The notes beneath the pieces were generated by a model. The model saw only the letters and a program-made list of their open reading frames with translations. It made no database searches and was not told the DNA's origin. A program made the translations under genes and the position numbers. From Pseudonocardia humida (GTDB lineage: Bacteria; Actinomycetota; Actinomycetes; Mycobacteriales; Pseudonocardiaceae): a stretch of 64,000 nt of DNA. Every line of letters begins with the position of its first letter. Positions within the stretch are counted from its first letter, which is position 1. The stretch is taken from positions 16,727-80,726 of the forward strand of contig NZ_JAGSOV010000049.1 in assembly GCF_023898865.1 (NCBI RefSeq). Reading direction: 5' to 3'. This document shows, in pieces, positions 1 through 7,563 of the stretch.

Positions 1-44
1 CGCGCCAGCCGCGGGTACAGCCGGGCGAACAGCTCGTGCCGCAC
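1..44 (-). CDS. Start of a probable methyltransferase gene, cut by the window edge
   Basis: Only the first 14 codons are present. They start with GTG at 44 and read V-R-H-E-L-F-A-R-L-Y-P-R-L-A. An opening of the type RHxLFARxYxRL is common in actinobacterial class I SAM-dependent methyltransferases, which is the sole basis for the call. The start lies 14 bp after the P450 stop on the same strand, so the two genes probably form an operon. The rest of the gene is outside the window. Confidence 0.3.
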   Translation of the reverse strand, partial: MRHELFARLYPRLA

Positions 45-58
45 CCCGGGTCCGCTGC

Positions 59-1234
59 TCACCACGTCACCGGCAGCTCGACCAGGCCACCGGTCAGCGC
101 ACCGGTGTGGATCCGCAGCTCGTCGAGCCCGACCGCCAGGCGCATCGTCGGGAATCGGGCGGCCAGCCCGCCGAGCACCACCTGCAGCTCGATGCGGGCC
201 AGTGGCGCGCCCAGGCAGTAGCGCTCGCCGTGGCCGAACGCCACGTGCGCCGCCGCCCGGCGGGTGGCGTCGAACCGATCCGGGTCGGCGAACACCTCCG
301 CGTCGTGGTTGGCCGCACCGATGTCGAGCAGCACCAGCTCCCCCGCCCGAACGGTCGTGCCGGCGATGTCGAGGTCGGTGCGGGCGTAGCGGGGGACGCC
401 GTTGCCCCCGACGCTCTGGGTGCGCAGCACCTCCTCCACCACCGGCGCCACCCGCTGCGGGTCCTCGTGCAGCGCCCGCCACTGCGCGGGATCGCTCAAC
501 AACGCGGTCGCCCCGAGGCCGATCGCGACGACGGTGGTCTCGTGGCCGGCGAACAGCAGCGCCATCCCCAGCCCCGCCGCCTCCGCGTCCTCGACCCCCT
601 CGGTCGCCACGAGCCGGGAGAGCACGTCGTCGGCCGGGTCGCGGCGCTTGCGCGCCACCAGCTCCAGGCCGTACCCGAACAGCTCGGCCAGGCCCCGCTC
701 GGAGCGCCCGCGGTCGCGCACGTCGGCCGCGGCCTGCGTCCACGCCCGGAACCGCGTCCGGTCCCCGAACGGCACCCCGAGCAACTCGCAGATCACCGCG
801 ATCGGCAGCGGCAGCGCGAGCGCCGCGACCAGATCGGCCGATGGCCCCTGCTCGGCCAGCTCGTCCAGCAGCCGTTCGGTCAGCTCCTCCACCCGGGCGC
901 GCAGGTCGCGCATCCGCCGCGGGGAGAAGTGCGGCCGCAGCAGCGAGCGCATGCGGGCGTGGTCGGCCCGCTCCGTGGCGAAGTCCCCCAGCGGGCCGCC
1001 GAACAGCGCCGATTCCCCCGCCCGGGCCGCGGAGCCCGGGTCCGGGTGGGAGCGGCCCAGCCGCTCGTCGTCGAGCAGGCGGCGGACCTCGGCGTAGCCC
1101 GTCACGAGCCACGCGTCGTCCCCGACGGCCGTGCGCACCCGGTGGATCGGACGCTGCGACTGCAGTCGCCGGAGCAGGGGCGCCACCTGCAACGGACCCG
1201 GTTGCTCGAACGGCAACTGGACTGTGGTCGTCAT
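59..1234 (-). CDS. Cytochrome P450
   Basis: Soluble bacterial P450 of 391 residues, a normal length for CYP105/107-type enzymes. The haem-thiolate motif FGHGERYCLGAPLAR is near the C-terminus, the I-helix oxygen-activation motif is LLFAGHETT, and the K-helix EEVLR supplies the ExxR pair. The ATG at 1234 is chosen because the family N-terminus begins there; a longer frame to 1267 would run over the divergent promoter. No reductase or ferredoxin gene is adjacent, so electrons must come from elsewhere. The substrate cannot be read from sequence. The divergent TetR-type gene is the likely regulator. Confidence 0.93.
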   Translation of the reverse strand: MTTTVQLPFEQPGPLQVAPLLRRLQSQRPIHRVRTAVGDDAWLVTGYAEVRRLLDDERLGRSHPDPGSAARAGESALFGGPLGDFATERADHARMRSLLRPHFSPRRMRDLRARVEELTERLLDELAEQGPSADLVAALALPLPIAVICELLGVPFGDRTRFRAWTQAAADVRDRGRSERGLAELFGYGLELVARKRRDPADDVLSRLVATEGVEDAEAAGLGMALLFAGHETTVVAIGLGATALLSDPAQWRALHEDPQRVAPVVEEVLRTQSVGGNGVPRYARTDLDIAGTTVRAGELVLLDIGAANHDAEVFADPDRFDATRRAAAHVAFGHGERYCLGAPLARIELQVVLGGLAARFPTMRLAVGLDELRIHTGALTGGLVELPVTW

Positions 1235-1316
1235 ACCGACCCCTATTCGACTCGCGTTACTATACATCGGAGTCTACAAGCTAGAGGTAGGCTCCCGGGT
1301 CGACAAGAGGGGGGCG
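1235..1316. promoter_or_regulatory. Divergent promoter region between P450 and TetR genes
   Basis: This 82-bp gap is noticeably more AT-rich than its surroundings. TACTAT (1258-1263) reads as a -10 element for the rightward gene, and the overlapping complement TATAGT (1264-1259) as a -10 for the leftward P450 gene, so the two promoters would be back to back. The half-sites TATACA (1261-1266) and TCTACA (1273-1278) form an imperfect dyad that could be the TetR operator. The dyad is weak, so this is an inference from position. Confidence 0.4.
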
Positions 1317-1958
1317 ATGAACGCTCAGACCACCGGTGGCGACCCGTCGGACGTGCCACCACGGGTCCGCCGGCTGCGCCGCGCGGAGCGCCGCGAGCAG
1401 ATCCTCGGGTCCGCCACCCGCGCATTCGCCCGCGGCGGGTTCACCGCGACCGGCCTCGACGACGTCGCCCGCGAGGCCGGCGTGACCCGCGACCTGCTCT
1501 ACCGGCACTTCGACTCCAAGGCCGACCTGTACCGCGCCGTGCTGGAACGGGCATGCCGGCGCGTGGACGCCCGGGTCGGCGCCGACGACTTCGACGACGA
1601 CGCCATCCCCGCCCTCGTCGCCGCGGCCGCGGCCGACCCCGACGGCTTCCGCCTGGTGTTCCGGCACGCCTCCCGGGAACCGGAGTTCCGCGACCTCACC
1701 GACGGGCTCGCCGCGCTCTCGGTCGACATCGCCCGCCGCAACCTCGCCCGCCACCTCCCCGACGGGCCGTGGCTCGACTGGGCCGCACGACTGATCCCCA
1801 CCCTCGCCACCGAGTCGGTCATCACCTGGCTCGACGCCGGCCGGCCCGACCCCGAGCACGCCCCGGCGCGCATCAGCCAGGCCATCCACGGAGTCATCGC
1901 GGCCGCGGCGAGCCCCGCACCGCTCCGCACGAGCGACTCCGACGACCTCCCCGCGTGA
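1317..1958 (+). CDS. TetR/AcrR family transcriptional regulator
   Basis: DNA-binding repressor of 213 residues. The N-terminal TetR helix-turn-helix covers about residues 25-70 and includes ARGGFTATGLDDVAREAG followed by RDLLYRHFDSKADLY, the classic recognition helix and first tyrosine/phenylalanine pair. The C-terminal two thirds are an all-helical ligand domain with no recognisable specificity. The ATG at 1317 has an AGAGGGGGG ribosome site directly upstream. A longer in-frame start at 1131 would lie inside the P450 gene and is rejected. It is divergent from the P450 and probably represses it. Confidence 0.88.
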   Translation: MNAQTTGGDPSDVPPRVRRLRRAERREQILGSATRAFARGGFTATGLDDVAREAGVTRDLLYRHFDSKADLYRAVLERACRRVDARVGADDFDDDAIPALVAAAAADPDGFRLVFRHASREPEFRDLTDGLAALSVDIARRNLARHLPDGPWLDWAARLIPTLATESVITWLDAGRPDPEHAPARISQAIHGVIAAAASPAPLRTSDSDDLPA

Positions 1959-1998
1959 GCGCGGCCGCGGGACCCGACCTCGGCGCCACCCCTGCCGA

Positions 1999-2826
1999 TC
2001 AGCTCGTCAGCAGGCGGCGGAACCAGTCGGTGGCGATGTCGTCGACCGCCTTCGCCGCGGGCAGCTGCGGAGCGGGCTGCAGGCCGGGTTCATCGGCCAG
2101 GGGATGTGCCAGGTTCGGCACGTCGACCAGTTGGACCTGGTCGGAGCGTCGACGGAGCACCTCGACGAGTGCGGCGGCGTCGGCGCGCAGGGCCGGGTGG
2201 TCGCGCTCCCCGCTGACGAGCAGCAGCGGCGGCACCTCCGCGAGGTCCGCGGCCCGGGCGACGAAGTCCAGGTCGTCGGCGATGCGGTGGGACTCCGCGG
2301 TCCACCGGTACGGGTGCCCGGCCAAGCCCTCGACGAGCGGGACGACCGAACGTATCCGCACCGCCGGGTTAACCAGCGCGACCGCCCTGATCGGGATCTC
2401 GGAGGCGGCCAGCACCTGGAGCGCCACCGCACCGCCGAGCGAGGCGCCCAGGAGGCTGACCGGCTGGTGATCGACCGGCAACTGGTCGCGCAGAGCGGCC
2501 AGCGCCGCCGGGAACTCGGTCGCGGCCTGGTGGGTGAACGCCGCCAGGAAAGCCGTCACCGCGTCTTCACGGGCGAGCTCGAACGCGGCGTCCGGGCGAC
2601 CGTCGACCATGCGGGCGCCACACATCGGCATGCCCAGGTGCACCCGCCAGGCGGGGACGCCGGCCATCGGCAACGCGGCCGCGAACGCCGCGTCCGTCCG
2701 CGGCGCGTCCAGCATGTGCCAGGTGACGATCAATGGCGTGGGTCCGCTGGTCGCGGTGGGCGGAAGCGCCGTGAACGGCACTCCGGCCGCGGTGCCGGTG
2801 ATCGTCTTCGGGTGTGGCGCGGACAT
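1999..2826 (-). CDS. Alpha/beta hydrolase
   Basis: Cytoplasmic serine hydrolase of 275 residues. The nucleophile elbow is L-G-A-S-L-G-G, and the oxyanion-side sequence TWHMLDAPR near residue 45 fits the strand-3 HG-like position. Late in the protein LVSGERDHPAL carries the acid and LVDVPNLAHPL the catalytic histidine. The ATG at 2826 gives the ordinary family N-terminus; an in-frame start at 2907 adds a basic stretch unlike this fold. It is convergent with the TetR gene. The substrate is unknown; esterase or dienelactone-hydrolase-like activity is possible. Confidence 0.82.
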   Translation of the reverse strand: MSAPHPKTITGTAAGVPFTALPPTATSGPTPLIVTWHMLDAPRTDAAFAAALPMAGVPAWRVHLGMPMCGARMVDGRPDAAFELAREDAVTAFLAAFTHQAATEFPAALAALRDQLPVDHQPVSLLGASLGGAVALQVLAASEIPIRAVALVNPAVRIRSVVPLVEGLAGHPYRWTAESHRIADDLDFVARAADLAEVPPLLLVSGERDHPALRADAAALVEVLRRRSDQVQLVDVPNLAHPLADEPGLQPAPQLPAAKAVDDIATDWFRRLLTS

Positions 2827-2953
2827 GCTCGGAACCGTAGGCGGCTCCCGAGGAGCTGCGGTCGGCTTCCCCTGACGGCGAAACGTTCGCCGACAGCCGA
2901 ACCGCATCGCGGCTGCCCGGATTCGATCGGGCCGTGCCCTGGAGCCGGGGATG

Positions 2954-3006
2954 CTCGACGATCAGCGACGGGTGGACCCGCCGATCACCACCTGGCCCGC
3001 TGGACG
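2954..3006. repeat. Degenerate direct repeat, copy 1 (toxin-like gene 3' end remnant)
   Basis: A 53-bp segment about 80 percent identical to 4492-4544, in the same orientation. It begins CTCGACGATCAGC in both copies and shares CGGGTGGACC and CACCTGG further on. Read on the plus strand this copy gives L-D-D-Q-R-R-V-D-P-P-I-T-T-W. The other copy gives the same frame with an intact stop. The two copies bracket the cyclase gene and a truncated monooxygenase gene. Confidence 0.6.
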
Positions 3007-3008
3007 CC

Positions 3009-3965
3009 TCAGAACGTCGCGATCGGGTTGACCGGGCTCCCGGAGGTGCCGGCGAAGCGGACCGGCGCGACCGCGAGGTGGAAGTCCCACTGGCCGAGCT
3101 CGGCGGCCGTCGTCGCGCACAGCTCGAGGTCGCAGTTGTCGAGCAGCCACAGACCCATCGCGACGAGGCCCACGGCGTGGACCGGCATCAACACGTCCCG
3201 GTACCCCGACGGTTGGACGTCCTGGGGGGTGTCGGCACCGATCAGCGCGACCTCCCGGTCGTGCAGCCACGGCAGGCAGGACGCGTGCCAGCCCGCCTGC
3301 GTGAAGCCCTGCGCCGCACCGGCATCGTGCCGGGCGCGACCACGACCGGTCCGCAGGAGCACCGCGTCGCCGGAGCGCACCCGGACACCCTGGCGACGCT
3401 GGGCCTCCTCGAGGTCCTCGGGGAAGACACCCTGCCCCGGTTCCAGCCACGGCACGTCGCGGACCGCCGCGACGTCCAGCAGGACACCGCGGGTGGTGAT
3501 CCCGTTCGCCGCCGCCGTGACGGCCGCCCACGCCGATCCCGTCGCGGGGTCGACCAGCGAGTGCGGCCGCCCGTTGTACATCGTGCCGTCCCAGAAGATG
3601 TGGCACGGCGAGTCGACGTGGGTGACGGTGTTGCCGTGGAACGTGATGCCGAGCCGCTCGGACGAGAAGCCCCAGTGCCGATCGTCGCGGAACCCGGGCA
3701 GCGGCATGTCCTCGGCGCCCGGCATGTCGGCGGCGCACGGGCACGTCGTCGTCGACCGCTCCATCTCCCCCGGCACGGCGATCTCCCACGCGCAGGACAC
3801 GCTCCGGCCGTGGCGCACGGCCCGCGACGCCGCCAGCCGGACGTCGTCGGTGATGTGGTTCAGCGTGCCGAGCTCGTCGTCGTCGCCCCACCGCCCCCAG
3901 TTCGACAGCGTGTCGAAGTACCCCAGCACGTCGTCGCCCGTGGGCATCGGCCGCTCCGTTGTCAT
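3009..3965 (-). CDS. Cyclase family protein (kynurenine-formamidase-like metal hydrolase)
   Basis: Protein of 318 residues in the cyclase/arylformamidase superfamily, metal-dependent amide and lactone hydrolases. The signature metal site is FHGNTVTHVDSPCH (HxxTxxDxPxH type) near residue 115. The N-terminus WGRWGDDDELGTLNHIT is typical of the larger subgroup annotated simply as cyclase family. ATG at 3965 is supported by GGGAGGGGG just upstream. The true substrate cannot be deduced; no kynurenine pathway genes are near. The gene sits between two degenerate repeats, so it may have arrived or been rearranged with that segment. Confidence 0.85.
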   Translation of the reverse strand: MTTERPMPTGDDVLGYFDTLSNWGRWGDDDELGTLNHITDDVRLAASRAVRHGRSVSCAWEIAVPGEMERSTTTCPCAADMPGAEDMPLPGFRDDRHWGFSSERLGITFHGNTVTHVDSPCHIFWDGTMYNGRPHSLVDPATGSAWAAVTAAANGITTRGVLLDVAAVRDVPWLEPGQGVFPEDLEEAQRRQGVRVRSGDAVLLRTGRGRARHDAGAAQGFTQAGWHASCLPWLHDREVALIGADTPQDVQPSGYRDVLMPVHAVGLVAMGLWLLDNCDLELCATTAAELGQWDFHLAVAPVRFAGTSGSPVNPIATF

Positions 3966-4175
3966 CCCTGGCCCCCTCCCGTACCGGTCGGGCAGGTGCC
4001 GCCGTCGTGGTGTGGCGCACCAACCTGCCCGACATGGGCCTGCGCATCTCCACCGACAGCGGGCTGCCCGGCCTTGCTCAGGCTGATCACGGCATTGATG
4101 GTGCCGCACGGCGTCGTTCGGATCATCGCCACATCCGGTTCGCCGGAGTCCGCGCGTCGCAGGTGGTCGATAGCG

Positions 4176-4195
4176 CGGCCCGAGCTGCCGGGCCG
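4176..4195 (-). terminator. Hairpin after the truncated monooxygenase ORF
   Basis: Perfect 7-bp inverted repeat CGGCCCG/CGGGCCG with loop AGCTGC, immediately after the stop codon at 4196 on the minus strand. There is no T-run, as is usual in this GC range. Confidence 0.45.
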
Positions 4196-4456
4196 TCACG
4201 GCAGGATCCCCAGCTCCCGGGCGGCGGTGGCCCAGCGCGGGAACTCGGCCAGCAGCCGGTCGTAGAGCTCGGCGTCGGGCACCGCCTCGATGTCGGGCAC
4301 GGCGAAGAACCCGACGTTGTCCACGGTGCGCCCGGGCAGCGTGTCGAAGCGCTCCAGCACCCCGAACTTCGCCGTGCCCAGGCCGACGAACTGCCAGAAG
4401 ACCGGCTCGGCCGCGGCGGCCCGCAGCTCCTGCTCGATCTCGCGGTTGCGGCGCAC
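4196..4456 (-). pseudogene. Truncated antibiotic-biosynthesis-monooxygenase (ABM)-like protein
   Basis: Open frame of 86 codons beginning with GTG. The middle portion, GTAKFGVLERFDTLPGRT, resembles the conserved tFgifDtFpdeaGRqaH block of ABM-domain monooxygenases, and the helical C-terminus ending in ARELGILP fits the same fold. The first beta strand of the family is missing. In frame upstream a TGA occurs after only eight codons, just where the toxin-like remnant begins. I therefore read it as a gene that lost its 5' end in a rearrangement. It could still be translated as a short protein, since the rest of the frame is clean and ends in a hairpin. Confidence 0.45.
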
Positions 4457-4475
4457 GCCACCGCGGCTCCGGGTC

Positions 4476-4542
4476 GGTCACCTATCTGATCCTCGACGAT
4501 CAGCAGCGGGTGGACCTGCTGATCGTCACCTGGGCCGGCTGA
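4476..4542 (+). pseudogene. 3' remnant of a small toxin-like gene (direct repeat copy 2)
   Basis: The plus strand reads V-T-Y-L-I-L-D-D-Q-Q-R-V-D-L-L-I-V-T-W-A-G and then a TGA. The pattern of two beta strands ending a short basic protein resembles the last strands of RelE/ParE-type toxins, but no start or N-terminal part exists and the resemblance is weak. Bases 4492-4544 repeat 2954-3006 with about 80 percent identity. Confidence 0.35.
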
Positions 4543-4563
4543 ACGCGCCGATGACGCACCCCA

Positions 4564-5223
4564 TCAGTCGAGCTCGGCCGGCGAGCCGACGGGACACGGC
4601 ACACCCGTCCCGTCCAGCCCGCAGTACCCGTTGCCATTGCGCGCGAGGTACTGCTGGTGGTAGTCCTCGGCGTAGTAGAACCGCCCCAACGGGGCGATCT
4701 CGGTGGTGACGGCACCGCGGCCGGCGGTGCGCAGTGCGTCGCCGTAGGTCTTGGCGGAGGACTCGGCGGCCTCGCGCTGGGCGTCGTCGACGTGGTAGAG
4801 GGCGCTGCGGTACTGGGTGCCGCGGTCGTTGCCCTGGCGCATGCCCTGGGTCGGGTCGTGGTTCTCCCAGAAGACCTTCAGCAGCCGGTCGTAGCCGACG
4901 ACGGTCGGGTCGAAGACGACGAGCACGACCTCGGCGTGGCCGGTCAGGCCGGTGCAGGTCTCCTCGTAGGTGGGGTTCTCGGTGAATCCGCCCGCGTAGC
5001 CGACCGCCGTGGAGTACACGCCCGGGGTCTGCCAGAACAGGCGCTCGGCGCCCCAGAAGCAGCCCATCCCGAACACCGCCGTGCGCAGGCCCTCCGGGAA
5101 CGGCGGGCTCAGCCGGTGGCCGTTCACGTGGTGCTCGGCGGGCACCGGGAGCGGGGCGGAGCGCCCCGGTAGGGCCCGCTCCGCGGTGACCATCTGCGAC
5201 GTGTCGCGCCCGAAGAGACCCAT
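4564..5223 (-). CDS. msrA: Peptide methionine-(S)-S-oxide reductase MsrA
   Basis: Reduces methionine-S-sulfoxide in proteins, using thioredoxin. The catalytic motif GMGCFWGAERLFW places the nucleophilic cysteine at residue 55. The family blocks VGYAGG, HAEVVLVVFDP, NHDPTQ, RGTQYRSALY and YYAEDYHQQYL follow in order. The C-terminal NGYCGLDGTGVPC supplies the resolving cysteines. The length of 219 is typical of the actinobacterial form with about 45 extra N-terminal residues. The gene stands alone between unrelated genes. Confidence 0.96.
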   Translation of the reverse strand: MGLFGRDTSQMVTAERALPGRSAPLPVPAEHHVNGHRLSPPFPEGLRTAVFGMGCFWGAERLFWQTPGVYSTAVGYAGGFTENPTYEETCTGLTGHAEVVLVVFDPTVVGYDRLLKVFWENHDPTQGMRQGNDRGTQYRSALYHVDDAQREAAESSAKTYGDALRTAGRGAVTTEIAPLGRFYYAEDYHQQYLARNGNGYCGLDGTGVPCPVGSPAELD

Positions 5224-5275
5224 CCCCCGAGGTTACGTGCGCGGCCAGGGGCGGGACCTTTCCGAACGCCGACGG

Positions 5276-7078
5276 TCAGCGGGCGGCGGCGGCGCCCACG
5301 CCGCTGCGGGTGTCGGCGGCGGCGCGCAGCAGGGGGCCGTCGCCGCGACCGACCGCGCACAGCCTGCCCAGCGCCCACGGCCCGGCGTCGACCACCGAGT
5401 GGCCGCGGCGGCGCAGCGCGTCGAGGGTGGGCTCGCCGAGCCGGGACTCCGCGACGAGGCCGCCGGGCTCCCAGCCGCGCGGGGCGAACGACGACGGGAA
5501 CGCGACGGAGTGCCAGGCCGGTGCGTCGATGGCGGCCTGCAGGTCGAGGCCGGCGACGGTGTGCGCCAGCCAGAAGCACAGCTGCCACTGGTCCTGCTGG
5601 TCGCCGCCGGGGGTGCCGAACGCGATCCGCGGTTCGCCGTCGCGCAGCCCCAGCGACGGGCTGAGCGTCGTCCGCGGGCGCCTGCCCGGCACCAGCGACG
5701 AGGGCAGGCCCTCCTCCAGCCAGAACATCTGCGCGCGCGTGCCCAGGCAGAAGCCCAGCGCCGGGATCGTCGGCGACGACTGCAACCAGCCGCCCGACGG
5801 GGTCGCCGACACCATGTTGCCCGCCGCGTCGACCACGTCGACGTGCACCGTGTCGCCCCGGACGGCGCCGGTGCGGCTGACGGTGGGCTCACCCAGGCCG
5901 AGGCTGGTCACGCCGTCGCCGCGGGCCTGCCCGGGGCGGGCGGCGTAGTCGGCCAGCCGGGGGGTCAGGCCGTCCGGGGAGCCCGGGCGCAGCTCCAGGG
6001 AGGCCCGGTCGCCGATCAGGGCGCGCCGGGCGGCCGCGTACTCCGCGGACACCAGCGCGGCCAGCGGCACGGGGGCGCTGTCGCCGTACCAGGCCTCGCG
6101 GTCGGCGAAGGCGAGCTTGGCCGCCTCGGCCGCCACGTGCACCGTGTCGGCGGTGGCGACGCCGTCGGCGTAGACGACGTCGGTGTCGCGGAGCAGCCGC
6201 AGGATCTGGGCCAGCACCGGGCCCTGCGACCAGGCCCCCGGCTTGGCCAGCGACCAGCCGCCGCCCACGTCGACCAGCAGCGGCTCCTCGTAGGTCGCCG
6301 ACCAGGCCGCCATGTCGTCGGCGGTGAGCAGACCGGCGTGGTCGCGGCCGGACTCGTCGCGCGCCGGCGTGCGGCAGAACCGCTCGACCTCCTCCGCGAC
6401 GAACCCCCGGTACCAGGCGTCGCGGGCGGCGTCGATGCGGTGCTCGCGGTCGCCGCCGGCCTTCGCCGCCTCGTCCAGCAGCCGCTGCCAGGTCGCGGCG
6501 AGCGCCGGCAACCGGTGGGTGCTCGTCGGCACGGCGCCGTCGGGCAGCCAGGTCGCCGCGGAGGACGGCCAGTGGGCGCGGAAGTGCTCGGCGACCGCGG
6601 CGATCGTCGGCGGGACCCGCGGCACCAGCGGGAACCCGCCCGCGGCGTACCCGAGCGCGGGTTCGAGGACGTCGGCCAGCTCCCACGTGCCGTGGTCGCG
6701 CAGCAGCGTGAGCCAGCCGTCCCAGGCGCCGGGGACGGTGGCGGCCAGCAGGCCGGTGCCCGGGACGATCGGCAGGCCGAGCTCGTCGCGGAGCCGGGAG
6801 ACGGTGGCCGCCGCGGGCGCGACCCCCTGCCCGCACAGCACGCGGGGGTTCGGGTCGGCCGCGGTGACGAAGACGGCGGGCACCTCCCCGCCGGGCCCGC
6901 ACAGGTGCGGCTCCACGACCTGCAGCACGAACCCGGCCGCCACCGCGGCGTCGAACGCGTTGCCGCCCCGGGCGAGCACCGACATCGCGGTGGCGGTGCC
7001 CAGGTAGTGGGTGCTGGACGCGGCGCCGTGGACGCCGCGGCGCTCGTGCGTGGTCGGGGCCCCGCCTCCGGTGGTCAT
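5276..7078 (-). CDS. Gamma-glutamyltransferase family protein
   Basis: N-terminal-nucleophile hydrolase of 600 residues that would cleave gamma-glutamyl bonds or related amides after self-processing. The N-terminus LARGGNAFDAAVAAGF is the usual large-subunit start. The self-cleavage and catalytic threonine is Thr-410 in R-G-D-T-V-H-V-D-V-V-D, equivalent to the TTH of classical GGT. The later FGTPGGDQQDQWQL matches the substrate-loop GG motif. No signal peptide is visible, so unlike E. coli GGT it appears cytoplasmic. Acylase-type activity rather than glutathione hydrolysis is possible, since actinomycetes make mycothiol, not glutathione. Confidence 0.88.
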   Translation of the reverse strand: MTTGGGAPTTHERRGVHGAASSTHYLGTATAMSVLARGGNAFDAAVAAGFVLQVVEPHLCGPGGEVPAVFVTAADPNPRVLCGQGVAPAAATVSRLRDELGLPIVPGTGLLAATVPGAWDGWLTLLRDHGTWELADVLEPALGYAAGGFPLVPRVPPTIAAVAEHFRAHWPSSAATWLPDGAVPTSTHRLPALAATWQRLLDEAAKAGGDREHRIDAARDAWYRGFVAEEVERFCRTPARDESGRDHAGLLTADDMAAWSATYEEPLLVDVGGGWSLAKPGAWSQGPVLAQILRLLRDTDVVYADGVATADTVHVAAEAAKLAFADREAWYGDSAPVPLAALVSAEYAAARRALIGDRASLELRPGSPDGLTPRLADYAARPGQARGDGVTSLGLGEPTVSRTGAVRGDTVHVDVVDAAGNMVSATPSGGWLQSSPTIPALGFCLGTRAQMFWLEEGLPSSLVPGRRPRTTLSPSLGLRDGEPRIAFGTPGGDQQDQWQLCFWLAHTVAGLDLQAAIDAPAWHSVAFPSSFAPRGWEPGGLVAESRLGEPTLDALRRRGHSVVDAGPWALGRLCAVGRGDGPLLRAAADTRSGVGAAAAR

Positions 7079-7140
7079 GCCCCGATCCTCGCCGATCCGG
7101 GCGCCGAATTCAGGTCCTGGCCGTGACGACGCGGCAGAGG

Positions 7141-7548
7141 TCAGGCGCGGGTGAGGGCCACCACCGGGATCTCCCGGTCTCCCGCCTTCGCCTCGTGGTC
7201 GACGAAGAACGGGTGGGCCTGCGTGATCTCGCTCCAGACGCGGTCGCGTTCGGCGCCCGAGAGCACCTCGGCCAGGGCCGGGTACCTCTCCCGCCCGACC
7301 TCCACGACCACGTGCGGATCGGCGGCCAGGTTGAGGTACCAGGCGGGGTGGGTGGCGGCGCCCATGTCGGAGGCGATGACCAGCAGGCGCTCGCCGTCGG
7401 GGTGGAACATCATCGGGCTCGTGCGCGGCTCGCCCGAGCGGCGACCGGTGGTGGTGAGCAGCAGCAGGCGGTCGCGGTGCATGCCCTCGACCTCACCGCC
7501 GGCGCGGAACTGCTCGATCACCGCGCGGTTGATCGACCGGATGTCCAT
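7141..7548 (-). CDS. Nitroreductase/deazaflavin-dependent oxidoreductase (DDN family)
   Basis: Protein of 135 residues in the split-barrel F420H2-dependent quinone/nitro reductase family typified by mycobacterial Ddn. The sequence LLLLTTTGRRSGEPRTSPM and the later HPAWYLNLAADPHVVVEVG are the diagnostic F420-binding blocks. ATG at 7548 has GGGAGG upstream. It starts 15 bp after the stop of the RecB-like nuclease gene on the same strand, so the two are probably cotranscribed, although no functional link is obvious. Confidence 0.92.
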   Translation of the reverse strand: MDIRSINRAVIEQFRAGGEVEGMHRDRLLLLTTTGRRSGEPRTSPMMFHPDGERLLVIASDMGAATHPAWYLNLAADPHVVVEVGRERYPALAEVLSGAERDRVWSEITQAHPFFVDHEAKAGDREIPVVALTRA

Positions 7549-7563
7549 CGGGCCTCCCGGGAG

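Noticed and set aside
3966..4195. Possible small gene upstream of the cyclase on the minus strand
   Set aside because: Frames such as the one beginning MIRTTPCGTINAV have no ribosome site and no family resemblance; 230 bp are left as non-coding apart from the hairpin.
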